NCBI GenBank assembly: GCA_026261815.1
Contig: JAMPIT010000258.1
Span: forward strand, 16,262,501-16,326,500
Reading direction: 5' to 3'
Length of the DNA stretch: 64,000 nt
DNA from: Monarcha castaneiventris obscurior
Taxonomy: Eukaryota > Chordata > Aves > Passeriformes > Monarchidae
A program made the translations under genes and the position numbers. The notes under the pieces are model-generated. The model worked only from the letters and a program-made list of their open reading frames with translations. It had not been told where the DNA came from and searched no databases. This document shows positions 38,101 through 53,100 of this stretch, in pieces. Each line of letters begins with the position of its first letter. Position 1 is the stretch's first letter.

Positions 38101-41100
38101 ACTCGATGTTAAATATTTTCTTATTAACTCAACTGGCACAGTGCGTTAGTTATCAAATTCTGTTACCTCAGCCACAGAAAACTATTGGGCCCCATTCATA
38201 ACTGTTAGTACTATGCGAGCGTATGTTTATTTTTACTTGGTTGTTCATCACAACCAAACAGGTTCTACCTAGTATTGAGCAGTAAATATTATACAGAAAG
38301 CAAAACACAGTGTCAGGTTTGGCAAGCTATTCCTTGAGCATTGTTTTTCAAATCATTAAACCTCTCAAAGATACACTTCCTTTATTAAGCAATCTCCTGT
38401 CTTAAGGGACAACCACAGACGTACAGAAGACATAAAATATAATTCTTTTCCACTTCTACTATGTCATTTTAGAAAGCCACCTTTGTTAAGAGATTGATTG
38501 CCACACTTTTCTACTCCCTTAAAAGAACTTCTGAGCACATCAGATTGTTGGGGGGTTTTGTTTAAAGGAAGAAAAGAATATAGGTGAAAAAGTACTAGGC
38601 ACTGCCAGTTTTACTAACCTGGTTAATAACAAGAAAAGAAACAGAACCAAAAAAAGTCAGGGGTATAAAAATAAGATCCTGCTCCTCATCTAAAGAATCC
38701 TGCAGCATTGGTGGTGTCCAACCAAGAAACCGGTAAATGCAAGCTCTACATACACATTAAAAAGGATGTTGTAAAGAGTTCCCCAAGACTAGAAATAAAT
38801 CTCATGTGACAAGTAAGTTAAAAACATCACTCTAAGAGCCTGCTCTATTAGTATACAGAGTAGCTAGGAAGTTGATTGTGGAATTGTTTCATTAGCACAA
38901 TTCTCATTGGAGGGACAATCTAGGTCCTTACTGGTCAGAGGCTGTGCATTGGAAACCTGCTGGCTACAACTGTATGCCAACAAAGCTGGAACCAGCACAG
39001 GTTGTCACTCAGGATAGACAGGCCCTAAGCAAGCATGAGTTTCTCACAGCAGCCACAATTTGCAACAAACAAGAATTAATTTATGTTGTAAGAGTATGTT
39101 TGCCTAAAACCATCAGAATTAGTTGACAGTGATTCACCAATTTGCAGTATTATGCATTTATAATGGTATCAACAGTTCTGTTAGTTTGAGCAAATGCTGC
39201 CTTGCACAAACCTCAAAGATTTAAATGCAGTATTCCCAAACCAGCTGTTTTAATGCCCAAAAACAGGGTTGCAAGCCCAAACATTTCAGAACTGTTAGTC
39301 TACCAAATATGCATGGACACTTCAACTTGTTTACTGCAGGATGTGTCTTCTTCCTTACTGAGGCTCACTTTGTGTCCGCTTTGAATTTGCATGCCCAGTC
39401 ATATGCAGAACAGGAACTATGTTCCATGCAAAAACCCTTCAGTGCTGCTGAGGCGTTTTTCCACTTTAGGAAAAACATGTCAGAAAAATTTGCTGTGCTA
39501 CCTCTCGCAGTCAAGTGTCCTCTGGAAATGAAACAAGAATTAAGAAAACAGAAACCCAAATAAAATACTCTGCACTTGTACATTTTCTATGAATTACATG
39601 ATTCTTTGGAAATGTTGTCAAGAAACACCTTCTTACCTGACTGCATAGTCAAGTCCATTTTTTGCGGCTGATACATCAATGGACTGTCTTCATTTAATGG
39701 AAGAACACATTTCTGAACAAACCTCTTTCTTGCAGTTTGATTATGAATCTTTTGAGGGGAAATATCAGGATTCCTTTCTTCTCCTAACCTCTTGTTTTTC
39801 AGGAGTTCTATCAGCGTAAGTGACTGATTTCTTTTTTCATCATGTAGTACTGCTTTTGTTTCATCACATTCATTTAGGAAACTCAGCCCTTCTTCCTCCG
39901 ATGCAGACACAGATATATCTTCAGTCTTTAGGCCATTATGGTATGCTTCAAGAGGTATAACATTCTGAGATAAAAAGTCATCATTTGATGCAAATTTCTG
40001 AGCAACAAATGGTCTGGGAATAATACGGCGACTGTTCAAAGCCTTTAGGATTTTTTCATACTTCTCTTCATTTTGCATCATCTCATTCAGAACACAGATG
40101 GGAGACTTGTGTGCGTCCCACTTGGTTTTGCCAAGCCTCTTCAGGTGTCCTCGCACATGATTAGACAATCCAATTTTAGTATCGAACCAGCCACCACAGA
40201 GCTGACATGTATGCTCAGAGGAAGTTTCAGATTTCTCAATTGCTACAAAGAAAATAATTATAATGATTTTTGACAATTATATATAGTTAAACATGACAAC
40301 AGCAAATCACAAGAAGAGAGGCTTTACAACAAGATAAAGCAAGTCTTGTTTACCACTCAATAAATCCCTCTGTCCCCCCCTTTACTTCATACCCAAATAA
40401 AAAAAAACCAAAACTTACCTTTTCTAACACGTTTAACAGGAGTCCCTGTTCCAGCTCTTTTAAAATGCTGCATTTTGTCGCTTGTTGCTATCTGTTCTGG
40501 TGAAACAACATGGCGGGCTTCATAGCTTAGTCCAGCTCTGTGAAGATGTCCTCTGACATGGTTGGACAAGCCAACACCTGTTTCAAAGGTTGCTGGACAG
40601 TACGGGCAGGACTTCTTTTCAAGCGACAAATCAGTCCAGTGGAAAACTGAATTATGCTTTGGCAATGCTGATCCTACATTTTCTAAATTCTGAGGATCAT
40701 GCAAATCATGCAAGAAGTTACTACCCTCAGCATCTTCGTAATACTCAAAATAAAAGCCATCATTCTGCTCATAACCAAGTGAAGATTTATCACCAGCTTC
40801 ATTATCTTCCATTTTACCTTTGAATATGGGGAATAGGTTTACATGCTCCTGATTAATATCACTGTAAGATTCATCCTCCACAGACTGTGTAGTGTAATCA
40901 CATAGTTCAACATTATCCCATGAACTTTCATCCTCCGTTTCATAGCTGTCTTTTTTTTCAGCAGAGTTTAGTTTCTGTAAAACAATAACAGTCATTTTAT
41001 GCAGAAAATCTGGATAGCAATCCAAATCATCTCCTGTAACAGAGCCTTCCCTCTTGGATTCTTTAACCACTCTTTTTACAGCTACATGCCTATGATCTTT

Positions 41101-44100
41101 ACAGCCTTCTGCCCTTTTGCAATCAAGGCTATTTGAATCCATGACAAAACAATTATTACTTGATGAAGAACATAAATGTAAAGCACTGACAGATTTGGAC
41201 TCTTCCTTTTTTAAATGCAAAGGGTAAGAGTCACTAGATTTTTTAATCATCCTGTAGTTTTCATATTTGTGCCTATATAAATAATTACTTTTTTTGGCAC
41301 TAGCTTTCTGCTTTGCTGCTTGATGAAAACATTTACGTTTTTGGTCAATGCTATTTCTAATAAAAAAGTTCTTGTTTGTAGAATTTAGATTGCACACACT
41401 TACAGATGACTGTGAAACGCTTTTCCGAGCCTTCTGTATCCTGTAGGGTCTCTTGTGAAGTTTTGCGAAGTTACTGGACTGTGAAGTAGAGCCAAATGAT
41501 CTTTTTACATCCTGTTTTAAAGCAGAGTTCTTTGGAAAAGTAGAAGAATGTTTCATCAACTGTTTTGTCCTGCTACGAAAATCTAAAGATTCTTCTATTA
41601 TGCTGCCTTTTCTTTTCTCTAGTCTAAGATGGCTACCAAAGGGATCAATGCATGATGCTGAATGCAAATATGCCATGTGTTTTTTTAAAATGCTTCTAGC
41701 TGAAGTAGCAAATGGACACAGCTTACACATATATGTTGATGACTTTCTTGAGGATCCTAAATAAGGATCTTTCAAGGATGCTTTTTTCTGGGTTTTTCTC
41801 TGGGACAAGTCACTACCAATAATTGAACATTTGACTACTGCTCCATGAGCGATCCCTCGATGGCATTCCAGTTCATTTTCTGTCACAGCCATGAAATTGC
41901 ATTCCTCACAACAGTAATATCTTTTATCTTTTTCATGGGTCTTTGCATGCTGCACAAATGTTTTGGGACAATTGGTACCAAATACACACTGTGGGCATTG
42001 TAACCGTGCACTCCTACCCTCATCCTGAAGTTCTTTCAGCTCACGGATTTCTTCCATCAGTTTCTGCCTTCTTTCCTGGTGAATTATCATATGTTTAAGA
42101 AGTGAATTACGATCTCGAAATGTCCTTCCACATTCCCTACATGCATAGGGCCTGGGGACATTGAGATGCCGAAAATGACTGTTCCCATCTAAATGGTACA
42201 TCATATGCCTATGCAGATGTTTCTTCTCTCTAAAATTCACATTGCACTTTGTACAGGGATAAAATGATGGTTCATCAGTACTGAAAGTAGATGGCGGTTC
42301 AGAATCATTCTCTTCACATTTGTTTTTCAAAGTATTGGATAGAAAAGTGCTAGTGTGAACAGGAGAAGTATCTTCTGCACAGTTACTAGTGGGACTATAA
42401 ATGAGCTGCTGGATAGCATCAACAGTTTCCAGCTCTTCATCTGTGGATTCAGGCTTTACTTTACTCAACGAGTATTTCTGTGGTTCTACTATCTGCAGCT
42501 CCTCATTCTGCTCTAAGAATTCGACATTTAATAGTTTTGATTTACTAGGAATACAACTGGTATCATCAAAACAGTCTTCAGTATAGCGTGTTATTTTACT
42601 AACATCCATTTTCCTTTTTCGCTTCTTTTCTAGCCCTACCTTACAGTGAATGGGAGACTTCTCTACTGTTTCTTCATTGGTCATGAGAAACTGTATAAAC
42701 TCTTTTTGTGGATCCCAGCTGGGATCACATCCCGATCTGAAGCCACCTGTACCTGAGGAAATGCCTGTTAATGTATCGACACAATCATCTTTTAATAGTA
42801 AATTTTTATCATCCTCACAAACTTCTACTTGGCCTACTAAAGTGCTATCTACACTATTTCCTACTGTTTTCTGTGAATCACAACCAATTGAAGAAGAGGT
42901 AGGTAGATTTTTAATGGAATGAGTCAGGTTCTTAGCATGTGCTACATCAGGTAACAAAAATAAAACTTGGTGCTGATTTGATTTCTGTGTTGTACTCTTT
43001 GCAGGCAGCTGAAGATCATGAACCACTGTCAAAGTTGAGCAGGAATCTGCGAGATGACCTCCAGGCTGTCCAGTGGTTAACGAAACACTGCCTTTATTCA
43101 TAATGGAAGTCTTTGTTGAGGTGGAGTGTGAAACTGGTCCATTAACAGCAGTTCCTCTAGACAACATGAAGTTTTCACTAGAAACAGTAGGAGCACCAGT
43201 GTGTATAAACAGAGAAGCCTGGCCTCCACTTAAGGCTTTTTCAGATCTGTCCCTTGATAGCTCCTCAGTCAGAGTCAATGTGCTGTTCTTCTGAAATGAC
43301 GTGTCACTCTCTTCTGGTTTGGGAATGCCACCTTCTTCCTCAGACACAAAATTATCGTCACATAGGATTTCTTCTTCTTTAGCACCAGTGACTTCAGTAT
43401 TTATCTCTAAATCATCCATATTGCTGGTCTGTCCATTAAGTACATTTATACTAAAAAACAAACAAGAAAAAAATCAAGCAATTGCAGAAATAAATAATGG
43501 CAATCTTAATTTACAGCTTTTCTTCAGGATCACTCTTCACACTGTAATCTAAAAAGAGGTTTTGAACTTGTCAAAAATCTATTCTTCATTTACAATATTC
43601 AGGACATTTATAGTGAATCAATGAAGCAACAATAAATTCACTTTTTTTGCTATGCAATATTAATAACCATACAGCAAACTGGTCATTGCCGAGTATCCCA
43701 GTTCGGAGAGGCCTGAGACCTACACATAAGCAAGATGGGGAAAATCAGATTGTCAAAACAAATGCAAATATGTTCTACATGTACATAAATACAGATTATC
43801 TTCAGTTGTTCTCTAGAAGTAAAAGCAAGGAGTAACGGCTACCCAGACATCTACTAGCAGTGCTGGTTTTTTTCAAACATACTTTCTTCAGGAAACTAAA
43901 ACAATCTTTATGTTTCTCAAGGCAGCACTTTTTTCAAAGTACTTCCATACAACTGACCTGATGCTACACAAAAGCCTGCAGAAGGAAAAAACACAATGAA
44001 GCTGATTTTGAACACCTGATTAGTGACAGAGACACAGCAAAGGATCTAACTCACTGAGGAAACTAGATGTCATCCTATTCCCTTCTCACAAAAGGACTCT

Positions 44101-47100
44101 CCTTGCTTCAAAACAAATAAATCCCATTCCACTTATAAGGCTATTTTACATGATAAACCAATTAAACAACATCTTATCAAAGGTGGGGGAAAAAATACTG
44201 TAAGAACAAAATATTACCTACCAGATGAAGTCACCGTGGTGAATCCAGAGGACGACAATAACAGGATCTACTAGTACAGAGAACTACTGCATATTAATTC
44301 CCTGTGGGTGGCCTTGTCTTTCTACAAGTGACTTTTATTCATACATCAAATCATCTACTCAATGCTTACTGAGCACAAAGGAGTTGCCTACACATTAAAA
44401 TCAGTGTGTGACCAACAGAAATGTAAACTTTAGTCTACCCTGGCATCCACTTCTTACAAGGGTCCTCAGAACACACTGAGCACGAGGCATTAAAACATTC
44501 ATCTAGGAGCCCGGACATCTGTATTTTACAGAAATCACGTATTTTACCCTTAGAGAGTACTACTCACTTTGATCTTTTGGGGGATTTGATTCCCGCCATC
44601 ACACAGTTTCAGTTACTAATTAGCATTTTGAATAAAACTCAGTTAAAAGGAGTTATTACCTAGACTCTTTGAATTAAGATGTTATAACTTACAACTAATA
44701 TCCATGGCTTCCTGCAATGGTCCTTTATCGAAATCTAGGAAGACCACTTTGGACATCCTTTTTTCCTAAGGAGAGAAAACAACCTGGTTAAACAACACCA
44801 GTTTCATCTTCATACATCACATTTTAAAATATATCCAGTATTTTCGATTGAACAGAATGACAGCTGTTGAATTGAAAATACTGACACAATTCAAAACTAA
44901 CTATGGCTTAATGGAAATTCTCTGTTATTGCACTTGCTTTGTTAAAAAAGGACAAAGCAATTATTTAACCTCTTCTGAGTTTGTAAAAACCAAACTTTAA
45001 TATAACTTATTTTGCAGATGAAAGTAATCGTATTTGGAGTAGAAGTACAATGAAAAATTAAGAAATTAAAACAATATTTCCTTTGCTACTCCACCACTGA
45101 ACTAGCCAATTTAAAAAATACAGCAATGCTCACATCAGAGGCATAATAAACGCTTAAAGTGTGTGAAATATTTCACTGTATTATTTATCTGTAACATACC
45201 TTTACACAAATGTTCTACTAGACACCCCAGTTTCTCATCTTGCAATTTCTTAGACTTTTGCTTTTCTTTGCTGTTTTGAGATGTGTCATTTTTCACTATA
45301 ATAACGACTTCCAATAAGATCACATTCAAAGCTATCACCCTAAAATGGTGATAATGCACCACCCAGCAGGAGTCTTTACATCACGTACACAAGTTAGAAA
45401 CGGGCAGTGCAAACATGCACTGAGAATCAGTAATGCAAAAGTCAATTAAAAGAAGTGAAACCTCTAATGACGCACAACAGCTCCAGCAATTTTACAACTG
45501 AATAATGTAGGCTTCATATAGTATCAGGCAACAGAGTATAAAACTGTTCACAAAACACTTATAAGAAAGAGAGTAAGACAATTTTGCCTGGAAGATGTGC
45601 GTTTTCCTTGGTTTATTGCTGCAAAAGCAGACAAAGCGTGCTCAGTCAATCTGAGAGCCTGTATTAGCTTTTCTCAACAGGAAGCAACGTCGCTAACGAA
45701 GTGGTAAATTCAGTGTTAATGAGTGGCTTCACTGTTACCACCTCTGAGGTAAAACCTTCCATATTCCAAGTTCCACCCATCTGTTCTGGTGTGAGGGGTT
45801 CAGAGGAAGAACAGACGCTTCCCATTTAAAGCAACTTCATTGCTACCCCCTGAACAGCGGGGAAGCAGACTGAGAATATTGTGCTGCTTGGAGACTGCAA
45901 TCCTCATTATCAGAATGGCTCCTCAAAACTTCTCACAGGTTTACAAGACGAAGACAAAACCATGTTGCTCTACATACAAAACCATACTGATAATAAATAT
46001 CAGTGTTAAAGCTGAAGTTAAGAAGGTGGCTAGGATACCCTGTGGTCACCATTAAACTGAGATTCTCTTCAGAGTGATCAGAGATATCTAAAGCATCACC
46101 TCACACAATAACCTTGTAATAGACTCCTTTCCATACTGTGTATTTATGGAGATTGTGAACTGTTCCACCTGAGTATGATTAGAAGTCTTCTATGGTAATA
46201 CAGGTAATCCCTACAGATTTCAGTCTTTGAATCAAGCCTGACATGCTTACTGTATCAATAATATCACTGCTACATTTCAGTAATTTTCTGCTAATTATAA
46301 TTTTTAATCTTATATATTATTACTTTTTCCAGCTACCAAGGTGGTATTATTCACTGTTTTTTGTGTGGGACAACAACAATAAACAGTTTTAACAGTGTGG
46401 TATTAGAGAAAACAGAAAACATACTTTTAAATTACAATAATTTAGTCTTGTGATAACACTGAACCAAGATGCAATACTTCAGTTATATTACCTATTCCAC
46501 ATGTCACAATTTATGCAGTAATGACGATAGGTATAACCAAAGACACAAGGCCATGTTTTTTGAGGAAATGTTATCATCGAACTTGTCTCTTGGGAAAAAA
46601 AGAAAAATCAATCATTGTAACTAAGATGTAACCAAGGCTATGCAATATTCTTCGTATGCTTCCATCAGTTTTTAAAATTGTCTTTTCTATATCATATCAG
46701 GAATACAAAATTATCAATTCTGTCAAAATATACAGCATTTAATACTTGGTGTACTTGAAAAATTAAAAATTGAGATCAAACTTTAAATTTGTTGAAAGTA
46801 CTGCTTATCATATCCACTACCAGGACTATATTAACCTCAACTACATAGCTGAGGTAATTTTTATTTAAGCACCCAGTGCAATATACTTAGGAGATATATA
46901 CATGTAAAAATGGTGATGGAAAATGACTGAAAAAGCCTACACAAGAATACACAATCTCAACTCATACCTTTGAAACACACTTTATCTAAAGGCTAGGTCA
47001 AATTCAATCCAATTATTTCCGTTAAGCCTAGAATGACTGCAGTGCACTTAACAGTATTATTCCTGGTTTACATACCATGCTATTTACTATAAAGAAATTA

Positions 47101-50100
47101 TTTCATATTCAGAAGTAGACAGAAACCAATTATTTATCCAGCTAAGCCACACTCCACTCCCTATTAATTGATTTAAAAATTAATTTTAAATACTGCTTTT
47201 AGTAATAGCGTATCAGTTTTAAAAATCATAATATGTTTTGCAGATATGACTGCCTGTGGCCAGACAGTCTAAACATTAAGGAAGTGTAAGGTCAGATCTA
47301 TCTTCAAGCTGACAGATCATAATTTAAATGCCTTAAGCTAATCTTATTGTCTTAAAAATCTTGAACATCAGTATTTTTGCAAACTATCAGCACTTGCTAT
47401 AACACCCTTACTACACTACATCTTGAGGTTACTACAGAAGAAATGAGGTGATAATTGCATATTAACATAATTATTTGGTAATCCCCCCAAACAAGCTTCC
47501 TAGGTCACTCAGTAATTCAGATTAGATGCAACCTTTCTGTCATCAGATCTATGCTGTCCACTTTCTGTTCATTAATAATTCTTTTTGATAGGAATGTACT
47601 TAAATCCATTGTTCTATGTACATTATTAATTGTATTTATTACCAGTAGGTTTATGACCTTTCCAAGTTTTCATTTCATAATGACAACCTTTCCTATGCAG
47701 TAGGGTCACACACCAAATGAAGAGCACTGCCTTCATGCAAGGCTAGTTCAGTAAAGCTTACACCTCAGTACCAAGTATACCATGCTATTGCCTACTAACA
47801 GGTGTAGGCAAGAGGTTTGTAAGCCTCTGTTGCAAGCCCCATGGGATTTTACAGGGATTTACAATAAATTTGAAAGTGCAGTGGAGCTGAAAAACCAAGA
47901 TGGAAGAATTTGGAAGTGCCTTTATGGGTTCTGATATCAAGTTTCTCATTAAACTCATAAATATAAGCCAATGAGCTAAAAGCACAGAGCGACTATTAAA
48001 TAACACAAAAACTTAGAAGCCATCTCCTAAATGGATTGAATTTAATCAACCTGGCTAAAGAAACTGAAGAAATACAGAGTCTTTCAGCAGTGCTCTAACA
48101 GAGGCAAAAATGTACTTGTCCTGTGCTAAGTAACTCCTCATAAGTCAAGTTCTTTAAGCAGGTACATGAATAACCAGGACACTCAAGGGATTATCCAAAT
48201 ATTCCAGAGATAGGAAAGGTGCTTCAGGTTTGCCCTGCTCCCATTTAGATTTTTCTTCAAGACTTCATTATGTAAATAGAGAAAACTAACAAAACCTATT
48301 GTTTTTCCACAAGCATTCCTGTAATAAAGCTTTCTCAAGTGACAGATTATATGAAAGACGGTAGAAGCAAAGTCACAGATTTTTAGGCAACAAACAGCAG
48401 AACAGAGTTCAAGCACATCATGGAACAGAGCTTAAAAGGCATCTCCTTCCATTTTGCCCCATCGCAGTCTATGCTTTAAAACCTTAATCATGGCAAACAT
48501 CAAGCACAGAACTTTTGCCAAAGAAGAAAGTTTTAAGAACGTCTGGAAAAGGAAGGTTTGTACAGAGTAGTAGAGGAACCAGCAGCGAATCAACACAAGC
48601 GAGCCACATTTTGAGGAAAAAAAAAAAATTCAGAGGACAGCTGCAAAATATTTTTGCCTCTTCCATATAGTAATGGACAGAGTTTATGCCTCTGGAACTC
48701 TGGATGTTATCTAATAATATTAATACCCAAAATCAATAAAATCATGATACTCTGATCATTAAAAGAATACCTATTTCTTGCTTTCCAGTTTATTTCCTTG
48801 TTAAAAAGCTATCCTGATCCACCCTTCAGATGAAAACAAAACCACAAAGCCTGACAACTCGAGGACGAGTCTGTGACTCACCTTGCCTTCCTCCAGCTTC
48901 TATTTGTGTTTGCAAATTAAGTTGTTGAAAATACAACTCCTTCTGCACAGCAGAAACACTATCTGTAGACTGCCTTATTTAGCTCTGAAATCTACAAATT
49001 CACCTGAACACTTCTGCATTTTTTCAAGCTTCTGTAGTCAAGAGACTGCTTGGTTAATATGCGTAACACCACGAGTGTTATGCACATTAAACACCCGACC
49101 ACACCTACTTTATATACAGTCCACAGTTATTAAACTAACTACAACATGCAGAGCTCCACTCAAAACTAGTTATCTTCAGTACAATTCAAATCCACAGCTG
49201 TTCACATAAAAATAGGAACACTGGAAAACTCTCATAGCTAACTAGACTGCCATATTAGAATTTTTTAAAGCAGTATGAAATATTACCAATACATTTTTAT
49301 TATACCTGAATAAATACAAAGCTACTGCTATCCATAGTATAACCTTTTTTTATACTGCTGAAAAGTTCACCAAGTTGTCAAATATCTGCAGAAAAAGTTG
49401 ATCAAAGAGAAACTCTCAGTTATAGAGGAGCCATGACAAAAGCAGCTCGTCTTTTCAGTAAGATTATAATTGGGAAGTTCAAACCTGAAGCACACTTTTT
49501 CAGAAAGTTACTTTCCTTAAACTTAGTTCCTAATGCAACAATGTCTTCAAAAGCTGTCTGTCAGGAACAGTAAGGAAAGCAACAAATTCCTTAAAAATGT
49601 CAAAATTTCAGAAACTTGATTTCTGGCCTAAAACGCCTAAGAATGATACGTTAACATTTCATGCGAAAGGAAACTGAACACAACTTAAGAACAACCATCT
49701 TACAATTAGAAATCACAAAAGAGAATTCCATTACTGCCACCAACCATTCTTAATCTTACTCCTCTAGTATTGATTTGCTTGGGGAAATAAACCAGTTTGC
49801 CACAATGGGGGGCATCACGCTAAAATTCAATACTGTAATCAATAATAATAAATGACAATACAATTTCAGTGTCACAAGAATCACATGTATACCTATAAAA
49901 AATACTCTTCTAGTTAGAAGCGCTCATGCAGCAGTTTAAGGTGGTTTCACTGACAGATGCTTTTCAAAATGAACTAGGTATTTCTAAAAGATGACTAGCC
50001 AGAACAAAAAACCAAGATGTTGAATCTGGTAACTTAAGAACAGTCACACATTGTCTGGCAACTCCACAGGCTTCGTAACTCCTGCCCAGAATTCCACAGC

Positions 50101-53100
50101 CCTGTTCACAGAGGACAGCCAGCTACTTAAGTCTTCATATTCCTGAAGCTCTCTAGTTTGGATTTTTAGTAATGCAATCTAGTTTGAATTGCACTGCCAT
50201 TAGCTCTACTAAATATGAGAACTACAATCAAATATTGAATTGTCCTAAATGTAGACATACATGGTAAGGACTAGCAGTATTCCAATAAAGACAAAGAAGT
50301 ATTAGAAATACAGAATTAATGCTCTGTGAAAATACACACTATTTCTCTTCTAAACCATTCCCGTACTTTTACATGCACAAGTTTTCTTCCTTGATGCCAT
50401 CTCACATGCCCACATGCTTTCTCTCTCAAGAAACTAAATGTTTGAGAAAATAAAATTCATCTCTTTCAGCACCATTACCCGTGTTTTTCAGTGAAATATA
50501 TTCCTAATCCTCAAGTATGGTACAAAAAATTGCTTTTATCTAGACATGACACAATAAAAAAATTTTATTAACCAGCAGCATTATTAAAACCAGAAAGCTT
50601 TTCTTCATTACAGTCTACAAATAAAAGTCCTGCTCCTATCCTTGCTGTGAGCCATCTTTATCCCACTGCCAAACAATTAATGGTTGTGATCAGAGGTACA
50701 GAGTGTGCATGGCCAGGAACTAAAGCTGTACCATGGGGCCAGTACCAGGTCCCACACTGTTCAACACCTTCATTAATGACATGTATGACAGGGCAGAAGG
50801 CACCCTTGGCAAGGCTGCTGATCACACAAGACTGATACACCAGCAGCTTGTGGTGCCATTGAGAGGGACCTCAACAGAATGGACAGAAGGACAGGGCAAG
50901 ATCGCTACGGGCTCCTCCCAAACTCAACTATTCTGTGATTCTGTTTTAGTATATTTTGCCACACAGTATCCCAACTCTTGCTTACTTTAGTCCTCTTTAG
51001 AGTGCTCCATGTGCTCAGACTACCCACAATTTTTCAATTTCAAAATATCATCAATACAGGCACTGAAGTATTTTAATTTAAAAAGGTTTACAACTACCAA
51101 CTTTGAATTTATCATTCTGAAAGCTGAAGAAAATGACATGAAAATTAGGCATACAGTAAAAGTGCGTTCTCTGTATCTCAGGTTATGCAGAATAAATTGA
51201 CAGCAAAACTATAATTTGATGCTCCTCTCCCTTCTACCTCTCTTCCAGTGATCCTATTTTCCAGTTGTCTCACTAAATAAAATAATATTATCACTAAGTA
51301 GAGTAGTATTTTCACACTCGAATTTATAAACCTGTGTTTCCCAAGTCCCATCTCATTTTCTAGTTGTATTTCTACAATTTTAGATTTTACACAGGATGAA
51401 TCCCTCTTCTTCACCACAATATACTTAAATACCTTCTTGATGTGTCACACCTCAGAGAGGCTTCTCAGTGTTGGCTCTTCAGGCAATAACAGCAGAAGTA
51501 CTTCCTCCTTACAGAACCCACTGCCACCAGCAATGTTCATCTCCAGTTACAGTGAGACATTTCACAAGGAGACCACGTTTAGGAAAGTATCTGCATTCTT
51601 CCAGACTTTAAGCTCACCACTACAGTCCTTACATGGGGCATAATACTAAAATTAGAGGACCTGCTGACCATTGCAGAAGATTCTGGCTTGCAGAGAAGAG
51701 GAAGTATTCTCAACATGGCATCAGGTACTGTCAAATTACTGCACTATTCATTGTAATTACTCTTTTCTTCGCAGCAAAGCCAGTTTAAATAACTGCTGCC
51801 TTCTTCCACTCCCCCAAGTTCCTTCTTTCACACTTTATCAACCATTTCATTATCCAGTTTGAAAGGCTGGGACCCAAACACTGCTGAATCAGCACAGTTG
51901 AGACGCAACAACTATGACTAAGGGCACAAACTTTTCCTAGCTTTGTTGACAGAAAAATCCACTGGGGAATCTTTCTCTAAAATCTAAATGAACAAATAAA
52001 GTAGAAATGTAGATAACATTTCATAAGGCAAAAAAGAAGCTTTGACAGTCCTCCATTTAACTGCAGAGTGCAGCACTATAAAGAATACAACCATGAAGCA
52101 AATTTTATGTTCTTAAATTACTTGAACTGAACTACTCAATCGAGGCAAAATGCTAGAAGTAAATGCTAAAATAATTCAACCGGGGAACATGAAATATGTC
52201 TTCTGAAAATACTGTTAACACAAGCCATACTCTTAAATTACGTATTAGACATGATAGCTAGATTTTCCATAGAGACATACAAATATAAATCCTTCCAGTA
52301 GGTTAAATAGAAAGTGTTTTCATTTCTAAAACACGTAACTAACTTTTAGAAATTTAAAAACTAATTACTCCCTCTTAACCTATAGTTTTACAGGGTCAGC
52401 CACCTTATCTGCTCAGAGACAAGTCCTTTTGAAGCCAGGTACTGCCACCAAGTGGTGGTGAAAATCGGTATGCAAATCCAATTATTCCTCACGTGTAGAG
52501 CATACAGAACCGAAAAACATTCCTGCAGCTGCCAAATACGAGCAATGCTCTGCTAACACAAGACATTTAAAAATTAATCAAAGCAGAACCCAGATATCCA
52601 AATCTAAAACTGATCTTCAATGTAAAACAAAGGTTTTTCCAACAATTCAGTCCCTTTGTTCAGATACCGCCTGTAAGCAGTTGGATAAAGAATCCTTTTT
52701 CTACAATACAAATCCAACATATATCGATAAAACAAGTAGTAATTAGGTGTTTTATGTAATTTTTACGCAAATCCCCAATGATTACAACTTTATCACCAGA
52801 GACGTCTTATTTTCACCATAATCTCAAACTTGAGGAAAAAGTGAATTCAGTAACTGACATAAGAGACCTCTTAAGGTATAAACATCCAGTTTGTTATTGG
52901 GATGTGCTACCCACTCAATCTACTTTCATTAGTATGTAAAGATCACAATCAGACTGGGAGGAATTTTTAGAAATCAGGTATATTTGACTATTTTTACAGG
53001 AATATTTCACAAGTTAATTAAATTACATTGTTAGTTAACTGCATGAACTAGTCATGGAGTGTCAATCCAACAAATCACAGATGAAAACTTGAATGACAAC

